Below the pieces are notes generated by a model. That model did no database searches. It saw nothing but the letters and a program-made list of their open reading frames with translations, and was not told the DNA's origin. A program made the translations under genes and the position numbers. A DNA stretch of 6,646 nucleotides, from the NCBI GenBank assembly GCA_017881285.1, contig JADGRD010000200.1:1-6646 (forward strand). The letters run 5' to 3'. The stretch comes from Pseudomonadota bacterium. Lineage in GTDB: Bacteria > Myxococcota_A > Polyangia > Fen-1088. Shown here piece by piece: positions 1 to 6,345 of the stretch; the first letter of the stretch is position 1; each line of letters starts with the position of its first letter.

Positions 1-439
1 TGCCGGAGTTGAGGCCCACCGAGAGGAACGGCTCTTGCGCTTCGCTGAGCGGGTCCGTCGACAGCATGGGCACGTAGCTGGGACAGAACAGGGCCTCACA
101 CGGAGTCGTGGCCCCGGTGTCGAAGTAGTAGTCGTAGAAGACGCCTTCGTAGGTGATGTCCGTGGCCAGCGGCAGGTACTTCTTCGCGATGTTCTCGCGG
201 AAGTTGTTCGCGTCCTTGGCGCCGCCCGCTGCCAACCCGACCGTTCCACCGCCCGACGTGGAATTCGTGGGCGACGCGGAGCTGGTGGGCGAATACCCGC
301 CCCCCATTGCGCTGGTTCCACCTGCGCTGCCGCTGCAACCGGCAAGCATGAGCGCGCTGATGCAGGCGCCAGTGGCAACACCCGCTTGCCAGCTAGTTGA
401 AGCGACATGACCACGACATCCAGATCCGAAAAGTCCCAT
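1..439 (-). CDS. N-terminal part of an exported VWA-type lipoprotein (cut by left edge)
   Basis: The frame is open for 146 codons from ATG at 439 to the window edge. AAGGA at 448-444 lies 4 nt before the ATG and supports this start. Residues 12-35 form a hydrophobic stretch ending in the lipobox LAGC with Cys35 as the probable lipidated residue, so the product is likely a lipoprotein. Residues 36-74 are a Gly/Ser/Thr-rich linker. The folded part then begins with NNFRENIAKKYLPL (78-91), TYEGVFYDYYFDTG (96-109), LFCPSY (117-122) and FLSVGLNSG (138-146). From memory of the family, this pattern precedes the metal-binding von Willebrand A domain in bacterial VWA surface proteins of the YfbK-like group. 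The VWA domain itself, with its DxSxS motif, would lie outside the window, so the assignment rests on the leading region only. The role is unknown; such proteins are usually envelope-associated. Confidence 0.62.
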   Translation of the reverse strand, partial: MGLFGSGCRGHVASTSWQAGVATGACISALMLAGCSGSAGGTSAMGGGYSPTSSASPTNSTSGGGTVGLAAGGAKDANNFRENIAKKYLPLATDITYEGVFYDYYFDTGATTPCEALFCPSYVPMLSTDPLSEAQEPFLSVGLNSG

Positions 440-636
440 GGTGTCCTTCACTTTCCTTGAGTTTTCATGCCCAAAGCCCTTGTTGAGACGGACGGGTGCA
501 ACGCCCATGCCGCCGCCGGGATCGGAAGGCTGAACAGTGAGGAACGTCGGAGCAGAGGGAGCAAGGGTTGGCTCGCGCCCGGCTCGCTCGCACGGGCCGG
601 GACCAGGGGCGGCTGGTTGCAATCCGCAAGTGCCAC

Positions 637-656
637 GGGCGTGGTAAGCCACGCCC
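637..656. other. Perfect 8-bp stem-loop in intergenic DNA
   Basis: GGGCGTGG (637-644) pairs perfectly with CCACGCCC (649-656) around a 4-nt TAAG loop. No T-run follows on either strand, so it does not look like an intrinsic terminator. A CCAC at 633-636 could pair with GTGG (641-644) instead, giving two mutually exclusive folds. It lies about 200 bp upstream of the VWA-type gene and about 330 bp upstream of rsgA. The function is unknown. Confidence 0.45.
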
Positions 657-848
657 CGACGAGCCACTTCGGCATGTAGAAGAGTGTGCCGTATCAGGCT
701 TCCCTAGACGCGGTCCCGGTCGCCAAGTGAGATTTTCTCCTTCGTAGTGACGGCCGATTTGCAATTGACTCCTACGGGAATCGGGCTAAACCTTCCTCCG
801 TTCGAGGTTTGATGAATCGAGCCGTCCTCCATCGGGATCTTGCGTAGA

Positions 849-891
849 CAGCCAAGCGCGCGCGTCCAGCGTGGACGCTGACGTTTGGCTG
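849..891 (+). promoter_or_regulatory. Bipartite hairpin in the rsgA leader
   Basis: The outer stem pairs CAGCCAAGCG (849-858) with CGTTTGGCTG (882-891): ten pairs, one of them G-U. A 3x3 internal loop (859-861 and 879-881) separates it from a perfect 7-bp inner stem, GCGTCCA (862-868) with TGGACGC (872-878), closed by a 3-nt loop. The structure ends 93 nt before the rsgA start codon. No T-run follows, so a terminator is unlikely. It could be a leader-RNA regulatory element or, because the inner palindrome is symmetric, a protein-binding site. The pairing is seen directly; the regulatory role is inferred. Confidence 0.4.
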
Positions 892-973
892 GTTTCCATC
901 ATCCCAACCCGCCTGCCCCCGCTCCCCGCGGGTGGCGATTCTTGCGGTCTGCGCGTCGCGTGGCCGCAGTATT

Positions 974-978
974 GGAGG
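974..978 (+). promoter_or_regulatory. Ribosome binding site fixing the rsgA start
   Basis: GGAGG lies 6 nt before GTG at 985. The frame is open further upstream to GTG 871, but that would add 38 residues with no family similarity and would run through the leader hairpin. The strong site here and the family-typical N-terminus after it choose GTG 985. Confidence 0.8.
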
Positions 979-984
979 ACCCTC

Positions 985-2043
985 GTGTACGAACTGTTTG
1001 CCTTGGGCTTCGGCCCGTTTTTCCGAGAACAATCGCCGCGCTTTGAACCTTTGGTTCCCGCGCGCATCGCGGCCGAGCATCGCGGCGGCTACGAAGCCTG
1101 GTCCCAGGCTTCCACGGGGCTAGCTCGCCTCTCGGGCAAGCTCCGCCATCAAGAAGCAGCCGCCGCGGTCGGCGACTGGGTCGCGCTGCGCGAGCACCCC
1201 GGCCCCGACCACATCGCCGTCATCGAGCACATCTTCGAGCGCCGAACCGTGTTCACCCGCGGGGCGGCCGGGCGCCAGGCACGCCCGCAGGTCGTCGCCG
1301 CCAACGTGGACCAGGTCTTCGTGGTGTGCGGGCTCGATACGGACTTCAACGTTCACCGCATCGAGCGCTACCTGGCCCGCATCTGGTCGAGTGGCGCCAA
1401 CCCCGTGGTGATCCTGAACAAGGCCGACCTGTGCGACGACGTGCCCGGCGCCGTCTCGGAGGTCGAGCGCCACGCGGTGGGCGTGCCCATCCTCGTGACT
1501 TCCGCCGTCGCAGCCGACGGCTTGGCGCTCATCGCCAAAGCCATCGAGCCTGGGTCGACCTCGGCCTTCGTCGGCTCGTCGGGCGCCGGCAAATCCACGT
1601 TGATCAACGCCCTGGTCGGAACCGCGACCATGGCCACGGCCGAAACCCGTACCCGTGATGGCCGCGGCTGCCACACCACGACCCATCGCCAACTCGTACT
1701 GGTTCCGCAAGGCGGGCTTCTGCTCGACACGCCGGGCATGCGCGAGCTGCAGCTCCTCGACGACGACGGCCTCGAGTGTGTGTTCGACGACATCGAAGCG
1801 CTCGCGGCCCTTTGCCGCTTTCGCGACTGCGGCCACGAGCACGAGCCTGGTTGCGCCGTGAAGGAGGCCCTTCGCGCGGGCGGGCTCGCCCCCGATCGGC
1901 TCGAGCACTTCCATCAGCTCCAGCGCGAGGCGCGCGCCTACGAACGTCGACACGACGAGCGCCTGCGTCGCCAGTCCGAACGCGTCTGGGGCCAGTTGCA
2001 CGATGAAGCCTCGCGGCTGCGCAAGTGGAAGGAGGGCGGTTAG
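985..2043 (+). CDS. rsgA: RsgA-type circularly permuted ribosome-maturation GTPase
   Basis: The 352-residue product belongs to the RsgA/YjeQ family, cytoplasmic GTPases that bind the 30S subunit and act late in its maturation. The N-terminus YELFALGFGPFF and an OB-fold-like region (about 22-95) precede the permuted G domain: G4 NKAD (145-148), G5 TSA (172-174), G1 P-loop GSSGAGKST (197-205), a threonine-rich G2 near 231-233, then G3 DTPG (248-251). The order G4-G5-G1-G2-G3 is diagnostic. A zinc site follows with Cys277, Cys282, His284 and Cys290, then a basic helical tail. The P-loop GSSGAGKST and the 'LGFGPFF' start fit the RsgA subfamily often found as a second copy beside classical RsgA (GQSGVGKS); whether this genome has another copy cannot be seen. 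The GTG start is set by GGAGG at 974-978. The gene stands alone on its strand, convergent with the next gene 48 bp away; no terminator is evident between them. Confidence 0.94.
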   Translation: MYELFALGFGPFFREQSPRFEPLVPARIAAEHRGGYEAWSQASTGLARLSGKLRHQEAAAAVGDWVALREHPGPDHIAVIEHIFERRTVFTRGAAGRQARPQVVAANVDQVFVVCGLDTDFNVHRIERYLARIWSSGANPVVILNKADLCDDVPGAVSEVERHAVGVPILVTSAVAADGLALIAKAIEPGSTSAFVGSSGAGKSTLINALVGTATMATAETRTRDGRGCHTTTHRQLVLVPQGGLLLDTPGMRELQLLDDDGLECVFDDIEALAALCRFRDCGHEHEPGCAVKEALRAGGLAPDRLEHFHQLQREARAYERRHDERLRRQSERVWGQLHDEASRLRKWKEGG

Positions 2044-2091
2044 TCCGTGTCACGAACCGGGTTGCGGCCATCTACCCTATCTTCTAGCCTC

Positions 2092-3087
2092 TCACGGGGT
2101 GAACCGGCCGATGGTGTGCCTGCCGACCGTAAACCAGAGATTCCCATCCGGTCCGACGGCGATGCCGCCACCCGCGTATGCACCGATGTCGAATTCCGTG
2201 ATCGAGCCAGTCGTGGTAATGCGGCCGATCTTGTCGCGGTCTTCGGTGAACCAGAGGCAGCCGTCCGGACCAGACACGATTCCCAGGAGGTAGCTGTTCG
2301 CGAATGGAAGATCGTATTCGACTATGTCCCCGGCGGTCGTGATCCGGCCGATCCGGTTGGGTGAGCCTTGCTCGGTGAACCAGAGGTTGCCGTCCGGTCC
2401 AGAAGTGATGTCGTATGGCGCGCCACTGCCGGCCGGTAGTGGGAATTCCACCACCTCACCGGAGGGTGTGATGCGGCCGACGATCTTACTACCGGGCTCG
2501 GTGAACCAGAGGTTGCCATCCGGTCCGGTGGTGATGCCATCCGCCTGGCTGTTGCGGCGGCCGTCGTTCGGGAGAGCGAATTCCGTCATCGTGCCCGCAA
2601 TCGTCGTGCTGCCGATGCTGGTTGATGAACATTCGGCGAACCAAAGGTTGCCATCCGGGCCGGCCGTGATGGAACGCGGACCCGCACATTCCCCCGGGAT
2701 GGCGAACTCGGTAATCGTGCCCGAGGGGGTGATGCGGCCGATCTGGAAACCGGCGTATTCGGTGAACCAGAGGTTGCCGTCAGGCCCGGCGGCGATGTCT
2801 TGCGGAAGGCAACTGGCGGTGGGGATGGGGAACTCGGTCAATATCCCTTGTAGGCTGATGCGGCCGATTTGGTTGGACCCGCTTTCCGTGAACCACATGT
2901 TGCCGTCCGGGCCGGCCGCAACGCTGGTAGGCCAGCTGTCCGGAGTCAGATTCGAGAACAAGGTGAGCTGGTGGGCGCCAGTGGCCGCTCCAGATGCGAC
3001 GGGCAGCAGCTCGGTTCGCCCACATGCGCAAAGCAGGATCAACAAGCCGACTGGGCTGGAAGGTCGTCTTTCCAATTGGCCTCTCAT
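2092..3087 (-). CDS. Vgb-like seven-bladed beta-propeller lipoprotein
   Basis: The 331-residue product has a basic N-terminus (RGQLERR), a hydrophobic segment and a probable lipobox ending at Cys22 (LCAC, then GRTE), so it is likely an envelope lipoprotein. After residue 40 it consists of seven repeats carrying GPDG(N/C)(L/M)WF, at residues 59, 101, 143, 188, 230, 273 and 312, each followed by IGRIT and TEF-like strands. This matches the propeller of virginiamycin B (streptogramin) lyase. Compared with Staphylococcus Vgb as I recall it, His228, Glu268, His270 and Glu284 correspond to Leu268, Ala305, Gly307 and Gly322 here, so lyase activity is unlikely. A binding or scaffold role is more plausible; the ligand is unknown. 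I chose ATG 3087 because AGGGG (3098-3094) lies 6 nt upstream; TTG 3093 in the same frame is less likely. The gene diverges from the downstream fusion gene. Confidence 0.85.
   Translation of the reverse strand: MRGQLERRPSSPVGLLILLCACGRTELLPVASGAATGAHQLTLFSNLTPDSWPTSVAAGPDGNMWFTESGSNQIGRISLQGILTEFPIPTASCLPQDIAAGPDGNLWFTEYAGFQIGRITPSGTITEFAIPGECAGPRSITAGPDGNLWFAECSSTSIGSTTIAGTMTEFALPNDGRRNSQADGITTGPDGNLWFTEPGSKIVGRITPSGEVVEFPLPAGSGAPYDITSGPDGNLWFTEQGSPNRIGRITTAGDIVEYDLPFANSYLLGIVSGPDGCLWFTEDRDKIGRITTTGSITEFDIGAYAGGGIAVGPDGNLWFTVGRHTIGRFTP
2131..2910 (-). repeat. Seven in-frame propeller-blade repeats within the Vgb-like gene
   Basis: On the plus strand, variants of GAACCAGAGGTTGCC start at 2131, 2248, 2377, 2503, 2638, 2764 and 2890. 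The copies at 2377, 2503 and 2764 are identical over these 15 bases and the one at 2638 differs by one base; 2131, 2248 and 2890 diverge more. Spacings are 117, 129, 126, 135, 126 and 126 bp, all multiples of three. They encode the WFTE/GPDGN core of each blade. Conservation at the DNA level suggests fairly recent blade amplification or gene conversion. Confidence 0.85.
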
Positions 3088-3473
3088 GAGCAACCCCTGG
3101 GACGCGCACCCACCGTCAAGATATCACGTTCCTACCGATGAGCCGGTGCACTCGCTGCCCCTCAACTTGGCGGGCGAAGCCCATGTCTTCATGATGGCGT
3201 GACCGGACCGTGATGCCGGACTCGAAGTTGTGCCCAGAAGCGTAGCCGCGCCAAGGCACCGAAGCACGCTGCCAGGGGTCATGAAAGCTCGGCGATCGGC
3301 GTGCGGACTCTCGCCCCGAAGACGGTGTACATTTGCCTGACTCTGGCGGGTGCATCAGACGAACCGAAAGAGCGCAGGTCCGGATGAAGACATCACTAGT
3401 CGCGATGGCGGAGGCGGGCTACGCCCGCCGGAGCCGAAACGCGGGAAGGCGTGGAAACCCTCCCAGGGTTTCC
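3088..3473. other. Divergent intergenic region upstream of the Vgb-like and fusion genes
   Basis: This stretch separates two divergent genes and so should carry promoters for both, but I see no good sigma-70 pair on either strand. The best rightward -10 candidate is TACATT at 3328-3333, without a convincing -35. Short open frames here on both strands lack recognisable family motifs. The right end, from about 3405, is dominated by two strong hairpins described separately. The frame of the downstream gene stays open leftwards to TTG 3333, with in-frame ATGs at 3384 and 3405, so part of this region could be translated if one of those is the true start. Confidence 0.5.
3413..3429. repeat. Perfect GC-rich 7-bp hairpin (first of a pair)
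   Basis: GGCGGGC (3413-3419) pairs perfectly with GCCCGCC (3423-3429) around the 3-nt loop TAC. It lies 18 nt before a second hairpin, also with a 3-nt loop. Two adjacent GC-rich palindromes in an intergenic region resemble the layout of REP/BIME-like dispersed elements. That class cannot be assigned from one copy. Confidence 0.5.
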
Positions 3474-3478
3474 ATGTC
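3448..3478 (+). promoter_or_regulatory. Hairpin enclosing the ribosome binding site and start codon of the fusion gene
   Basis: Positions 3448-3461 pair with 3465-3478 around a CCC loop: 14 consecutive pairs, 2 of them G-U, with a perfect 10-bp core TGGAAACCCT/AGGGTTTCCA. The right arm contains AGGG (3465-3468), the only plausible ribosome binding site, and the whole ATG at 3474-3476. In mRNA both would be double-stranded. Either translation is gated by melting of this stem, or an upstream in-frame start is used so that ribosomes unwind it, or the palindrome is part of a repeat element. The pairing is seen; the consequence is inferred. Confidence 0.5.
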
Positions 3479-6239
3479 AGAAAAATCCATACGGGTGCTG
3501 TTCTTCGCCTCGGGTTTCTGCGGCCTCATCTACGAGGTCATCTGGGCCAAGACCCTGCACAAGATCGTGGGATGCTCTCTGCACGCGGTCACCTTGGTGA
3601 TGGCGGCTTTCATGACCGGCCTGGCCCTGGGCAGCCTCCTCGGAGGGCGCCTCACGCGCTCACACAGCAACGGCCTCAAGGTCTACGCGTCGCTGGAGGC
3701 GGGGATAGGACTCTTCGCCCTCTTGTCGCCGCTGGTGTGGGGCGGCCTGATTCCCCTCTACGTGGGACTCCACCGCTGGCTCGATGCCTCGGGCTACTCG
3801 GCCCATGCGCTCAGGTTCGGGCTCTGCTTTCTGGCGCTGCTTGTGCCCGCGGCCATGATGGGTGCCACCCTCCCGGTGATGACCCAAGACCTCGACCGGC
3901 GCAGGCCCGGTCTGGTCCGCAACCTCGGCTACCTCTATGGTTTCAACACGCTCGGCGCCATGCTCGGGTGTTTCAGCGCGGGTTTTCTTCTGATTCCCAC
4001 GTTGGGCATCTCCTGGACGGTGCGCGGCGCGGCCCTCGTCAACCTGGCGGTCGCGGCCCTTGCGCTGCGGATGAGCCGACACGAACCCGTCGCGGCGGCG
4101 ATCCCCGCGCCCGACGAGCTCGCCCCGACCCCGGATGATGGCAGGCCCGCCTATCGCTGGGCGCTGCTATGGCCGGCCTTCGCCTTGTCCGGGTTCTTCT
4201 CGATGGGTTACGAGGTGCTCTGGACCAGGGCCATCGCTTTCTTCATCAGCAATACGGCCTACGCCTTCAGCGCGATGCTCAGCACCTTCCTCCTTGGTCT
4301 GGGGGTGGGCGGGGTGTTGGTTGCGGTCTTCGCCAACCGGTGGAAGCGGCTCTGGTTCGGGTTCGGGCTCATCGAAGTCCTCATCGGCGGAAGTGCACTC
4401 ACCAGCCTCATCATCTTCGCCAAGTTCTCCCCGGATCGTTTCGACAGCAGCTCGGCCACGCCCGTGTGGTTCAAGTTCGCCTATTCGTTCGTGGTGATGT
4501 TCTTGCCCACCGTGCTGATGGGGCTTCTCTTGCCATTGGCCGGCAGGATTCTTGTGCGCCGCGCGGCCGCGACGGGCAGCGGCGTGGGCAGCCTCGTTGC
4601 CGTCAATACCGTGGGCTGTGTGGCGGGCGCGGCGGCGACGGGGTTCGCGCTCATTCCCTGGCTGGGCATTCAGAAGAGCATTGTGCTCCTCTGCGGCTTG
4701 CAGGTGCTTCTGGGTCTGGTTCTGATCGTGAGCGCCCCTGAGCTGCCGCCGCGACGCAGGTTCGCGTGGGCGGCACCCCTGGCCGCGCTGGTCCTCGTGT
4801 TCATGGGGGTGTCGCCGATTCAGGGCAAGATCTACAGCAGCGCCAACCGAACGGGCATGCCCAAGTCCGAATCCATCTTCTACCGTGAGGGCGCGACCAG
4901 CATCGTGGAGGTGCTTGAATCTTCTGACGGCAACCGGGATCTCATCATCAACGGAGCGATCAATGCCTCACCCTATCCCGTGAGCGTGGGATTGCGGGCC
5001 CACCGGCTCATCTCACAGCTCCCGCTCATGCTGCACCCGGATCCCCGCCATCTGCTGCTGTTGGGCCTGGGGTCGGGCATGACCTCGGGAGCGGCCCTGC
5101 AGTTCGACAGTCTCGATTCCATCGATTGCGCCGAGCTTTCGCCCGACGTGGCCCAGGCCAGCGGCTACTTCGACCGATGGAACCATGGGGTCGCCCGTTC
5201 CCCTAGATTCAAGCTCAACTTCGAGGACGGCAGGAACTTCATGCTCACTTCGACCCGCACCTATGACGTCATCACGCTGGAGAGCATTCATCCCAAGTGG
5301 GACGCCGGTAACGCCAGCCTCTACAGCCGCGAGTTCTACCGGTTGTGCAAGAGCCGTCTCAACCCGAGCGGGTTCATCTCCCAGTGGGCGCCTCTCAACG
5401 GCATGACCCTTCAGGAATTCAAGACCATCCTGAGGACGTTCAGCGAGGAGTTTCCCCACGCCTCGCTTTGGTTCGTCCAACCGACGGGCTACCTCGCCAG
5501 CACGAACGCCATCCTGCTGGGCGCGCAAGAGCGGCTTGCCATCGCCCCTGACCGGTTTCTTGCGGCTTTCGGCAAGCCCGCCATCGCCCGCGATCTGGCC
5601 GAAGCGGGCGTTGAGGATCCCATCCAACTGCTGGATGGATTCATCATGGAGGGCGAGACGCTGAGGCGTTTCGCCGGCCAGGACGTCCCCCTCAATACCG
5701 ACGACCATCCGGTACTCGAATACGGTCCGGTGGTGAACCACCACCAGCAGGTCCTGGCGGAGCTGGCGCCCGTGCGCGGCAGCGTGCGTCCCTATTGCCG
5801 GCCGCCCGCCGCCAGGGCCGACCCCGAGGCGTTCTTCGCCCAATTGCACAAACAGTTTGAAGTCTCGCAGCTTGGCATCCGAGGCGATCTGGCCCACTTG
5901 CGTGGGGACCATGACCACGCCATCGGCAGCTACGGCGCCGCCTACCTGATGGACCCCGGCAATCGCGCGATTGTCGAGGAGTACAAGAATGTCCAACTCA
6001 AGGGCAACTACCAGTTCCTGCTAGACCATGGCAGAGCCTGGTCCTGGGAACCCGACGAGGTCCACCGGTTCCTGCGCATCATGTTCCACCGCGACGATCA
6101 GGATGCCGTACTGTGGACCGGCCGGCAGTATCAGAGGGCGGGATGGCATGAGGCAGCCCGGGTGCAGTACCGCCACGTGCTGGCCATGAACCCCCAGAAC
6201 GCCGAAGCGGCGGCCTCTTTGCGGCTGCTCGGGCGATAG
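3474..6239 (+). CDS. Fused multi-pass membrane / spermidine-synthase-like protein with TPR-like tail
   Basis: The 921-residue product fits the 'fused MFS/spermidine synthase' family. Residues 1-450 are membrane-spanning (about 12-14 segments) and form two homologous halves: SGFCGLIYEVIW (13-24) recurs as SGFFSMGYEVLW (239-250), NTLG...GFLLIPTLGI (158-179) as NTVG...GFALIPWLGI (378-399). Residues 470-755 are a Rossmann-type spermidine-synthase-like domain: GLGSG (531-535), acidic Glu554, EDG (584-586), YDVITLESIHP (597-607), ASLYSREFY (614-622) and NTDDHPVLEY (741-750). The canonical Q...E..YHE substrate segment is absent (493-510 read NGAINA...RAH) and the usual catalytic Asp appears to be Glu603, so ordinary spermidine synthesis is doubtful. 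Residues 800-830 and 876-910 look like TPR units. Substrate and transport role are unknown. ATG 3474 is chosen because the hydrophobic domain starts right after it; in-frame ATGs at 3384 and 3405 remain possible. The gene is convergent with the SPASM gene. Confidence 0.85.
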   Translation: MSEKSIRVLFFASGFCGLIYEVIWAKTLHKIVGCSLHAVTLVMAAFMTGLALGSLLGGRLTRSHSNGLKVYASLEAGIGLFALLSPLVWGGLIPLYVGLHRWLDASGYSAHALRFGLCFLALLVPAAMMGATLPVMTQDLDRRRPGLVRNLGYLYGFNTLGAMLGCFSAGFLLIPTLGISWTVRGAALVNLAVAALALRMSRHEPVAAAIPAPDELAPTPDDGRPAYRWALLWPAFALSGFFSMGYEVLWTRAIAFFISNTAYAFSAMLSTFLLGLGVGGVLVAVFANRWKRLWFGFGLIEVLIGGSALTSLIIFAKFSPDRFDSSSATPVWFKFAYSFVVMFLPTVLMGLLLPLAGRILVRRAAATGSGVGSLVAVNTVGCVAGAAATGFALIPWLGIQKSIVLLCGLQVLLGLVLIVSAPELPPRRRFAWAAPLAALVLVFMGVSPIQGKIYSSANRTGMPKSESIFYREGATSIVEVLESSDGNRDLIINGAINASPYPVSVGLRAHRLISQLPLMLHPDPRHLLLLGLGSGMTSGAALQFDSLDSIDCAELSPDVAQASGYFDRWNHGVARSPRFKLNFEDGRNFMLTSTRTYDVITLESIHPKWDAGNASLYSREFYRLCKSRLNPSGFISQWAPLNGMTLQEFKTILRTFSEEFPHASLWFVQPTGYLASTNAILLGAQERLAIAPDRFLAAFGKPAIARDLAEAGVEDPIQLLDGFIMEGETLRRFAGQDVPLNTDDHPVLEYGPVVNHHQQVLAELAPVRGSVRPYCRPPAARADPEAFFAQLHKQFEVSQLGIRGDLAHLRGDHDHAIGSYGAAYLMDPGNRAIVEEYKNVQLKGNYQFLLDHGRAWSWEPDEVHRFLRIMFHRDDQDAVLWTGRQYQRAGWHEAARVQYRHVLAMNPQNAEAAASLRLLGR

Positions 6240-6345
6240 CTGCGCAGGTCTGGCATTCGGGAATGGTGAAGACGTTGCGCGCGCGCCCTCGCCGGCTGGC
6301 GCGTAAGCGCCGTCGAGAAGCCGCAGAACGCGCCGGCTGCGCCGA
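6240..6345. other. Convergent gap with a small tetraloop hairpin
   Basis: This 106-bp gap lies between two converging gene ends. GGCGC (6298-6302) and GCGCC (6307-6311) form a 5-bp stem around GTAA, which as RNA is a GNRA-type tetraloop. There is no T-run on either side, so terminator function is uncertain. CGCCGGCTG occurs twice as a direct repeat (6290-6298 and 6331-6339), the second copy near the 3' end of the gap. Confidence 0.35.

Larger units (their letters stand above)
440..984. other. Divergent intergenic region with inverted repeats
   Basis: This is the shared upstream region of the leftward VWA-type lipoprotein gene and rightward rsgA. I see no convincing gene in it. It contains a 6-bp inverted repeat CCCGGC/GCCGGG (578-583 and 596-601), a perfect 8-bp hairpin (637-656), a bipartite hairpin (849-891) and a weaker 6-bp stem including one G-U pair (942-947 and 964-969) just before the rsgA ribosome binding site. 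A possible rightward sigma-70-like promoter is TTGACT (765-770), 16 nt, TAAACC (787-792). Its -10 box is poor, so I do not list it separately. No promoter for the leftward gene stands out. Confidence 0.6.

Noticed and set aside
448..675. A 75-codon minus-strand open frame ending 8 nt before the VWA-type gene start, with a slightly signal-like N-terminus
   Set aside because: It has no ribosome binding site before its ATG, no recognisable family motif, and only moderate third-position GC in its second half. The close spacing alone is not enough to call a gene.
871..984. N-terminal extension of rsgA from GTG 871
   Set aside because: The 38 added residues show no family similarity and overlap the leader hairpin, while GTG 985 has a strong GGAGG site and the expected family N-terminus.
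1120..2001. Long minus-strand open frame opposite rsgA
   Set aside because: It lies fully antisense to a gene with clear GTPase motifs and shows no domain; it is a by-product of GC-rich codon use.
2044..2091. Possible terminator between the convergent rsgA and Vgb-like genes
   Set aside because: The only palindrome (CGTG/CACG near 2046-2054) would leave a 1-nt loop and has no T-run.
2092..3087. Antibiotic-resistance gene vgb (streptogramin lyase)
   Set aside because: The propeller fold matches, but the catalytic His and metal-binding Glu positions are not conserved.
2324..3202. Long plus-strand open frame with repeated 'SVNQRLPSGP'
   Set aside because: The repeat is the antisense reading of the GPDGNLWFTE propeller blades, so it is a mirror of the real gene.
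3116..3355. Minus-strand open frame in the divergent intergenic region
   Set aside because: There is no ribosome binding site, no family motif, and nothing to suggest a remnant of a known gene.
5013..5996. Long minus-strand open frame opposite the spermidine-synthase-like domain
   Set aside because: It is antisense to conserved motifs and has no domain of its own.
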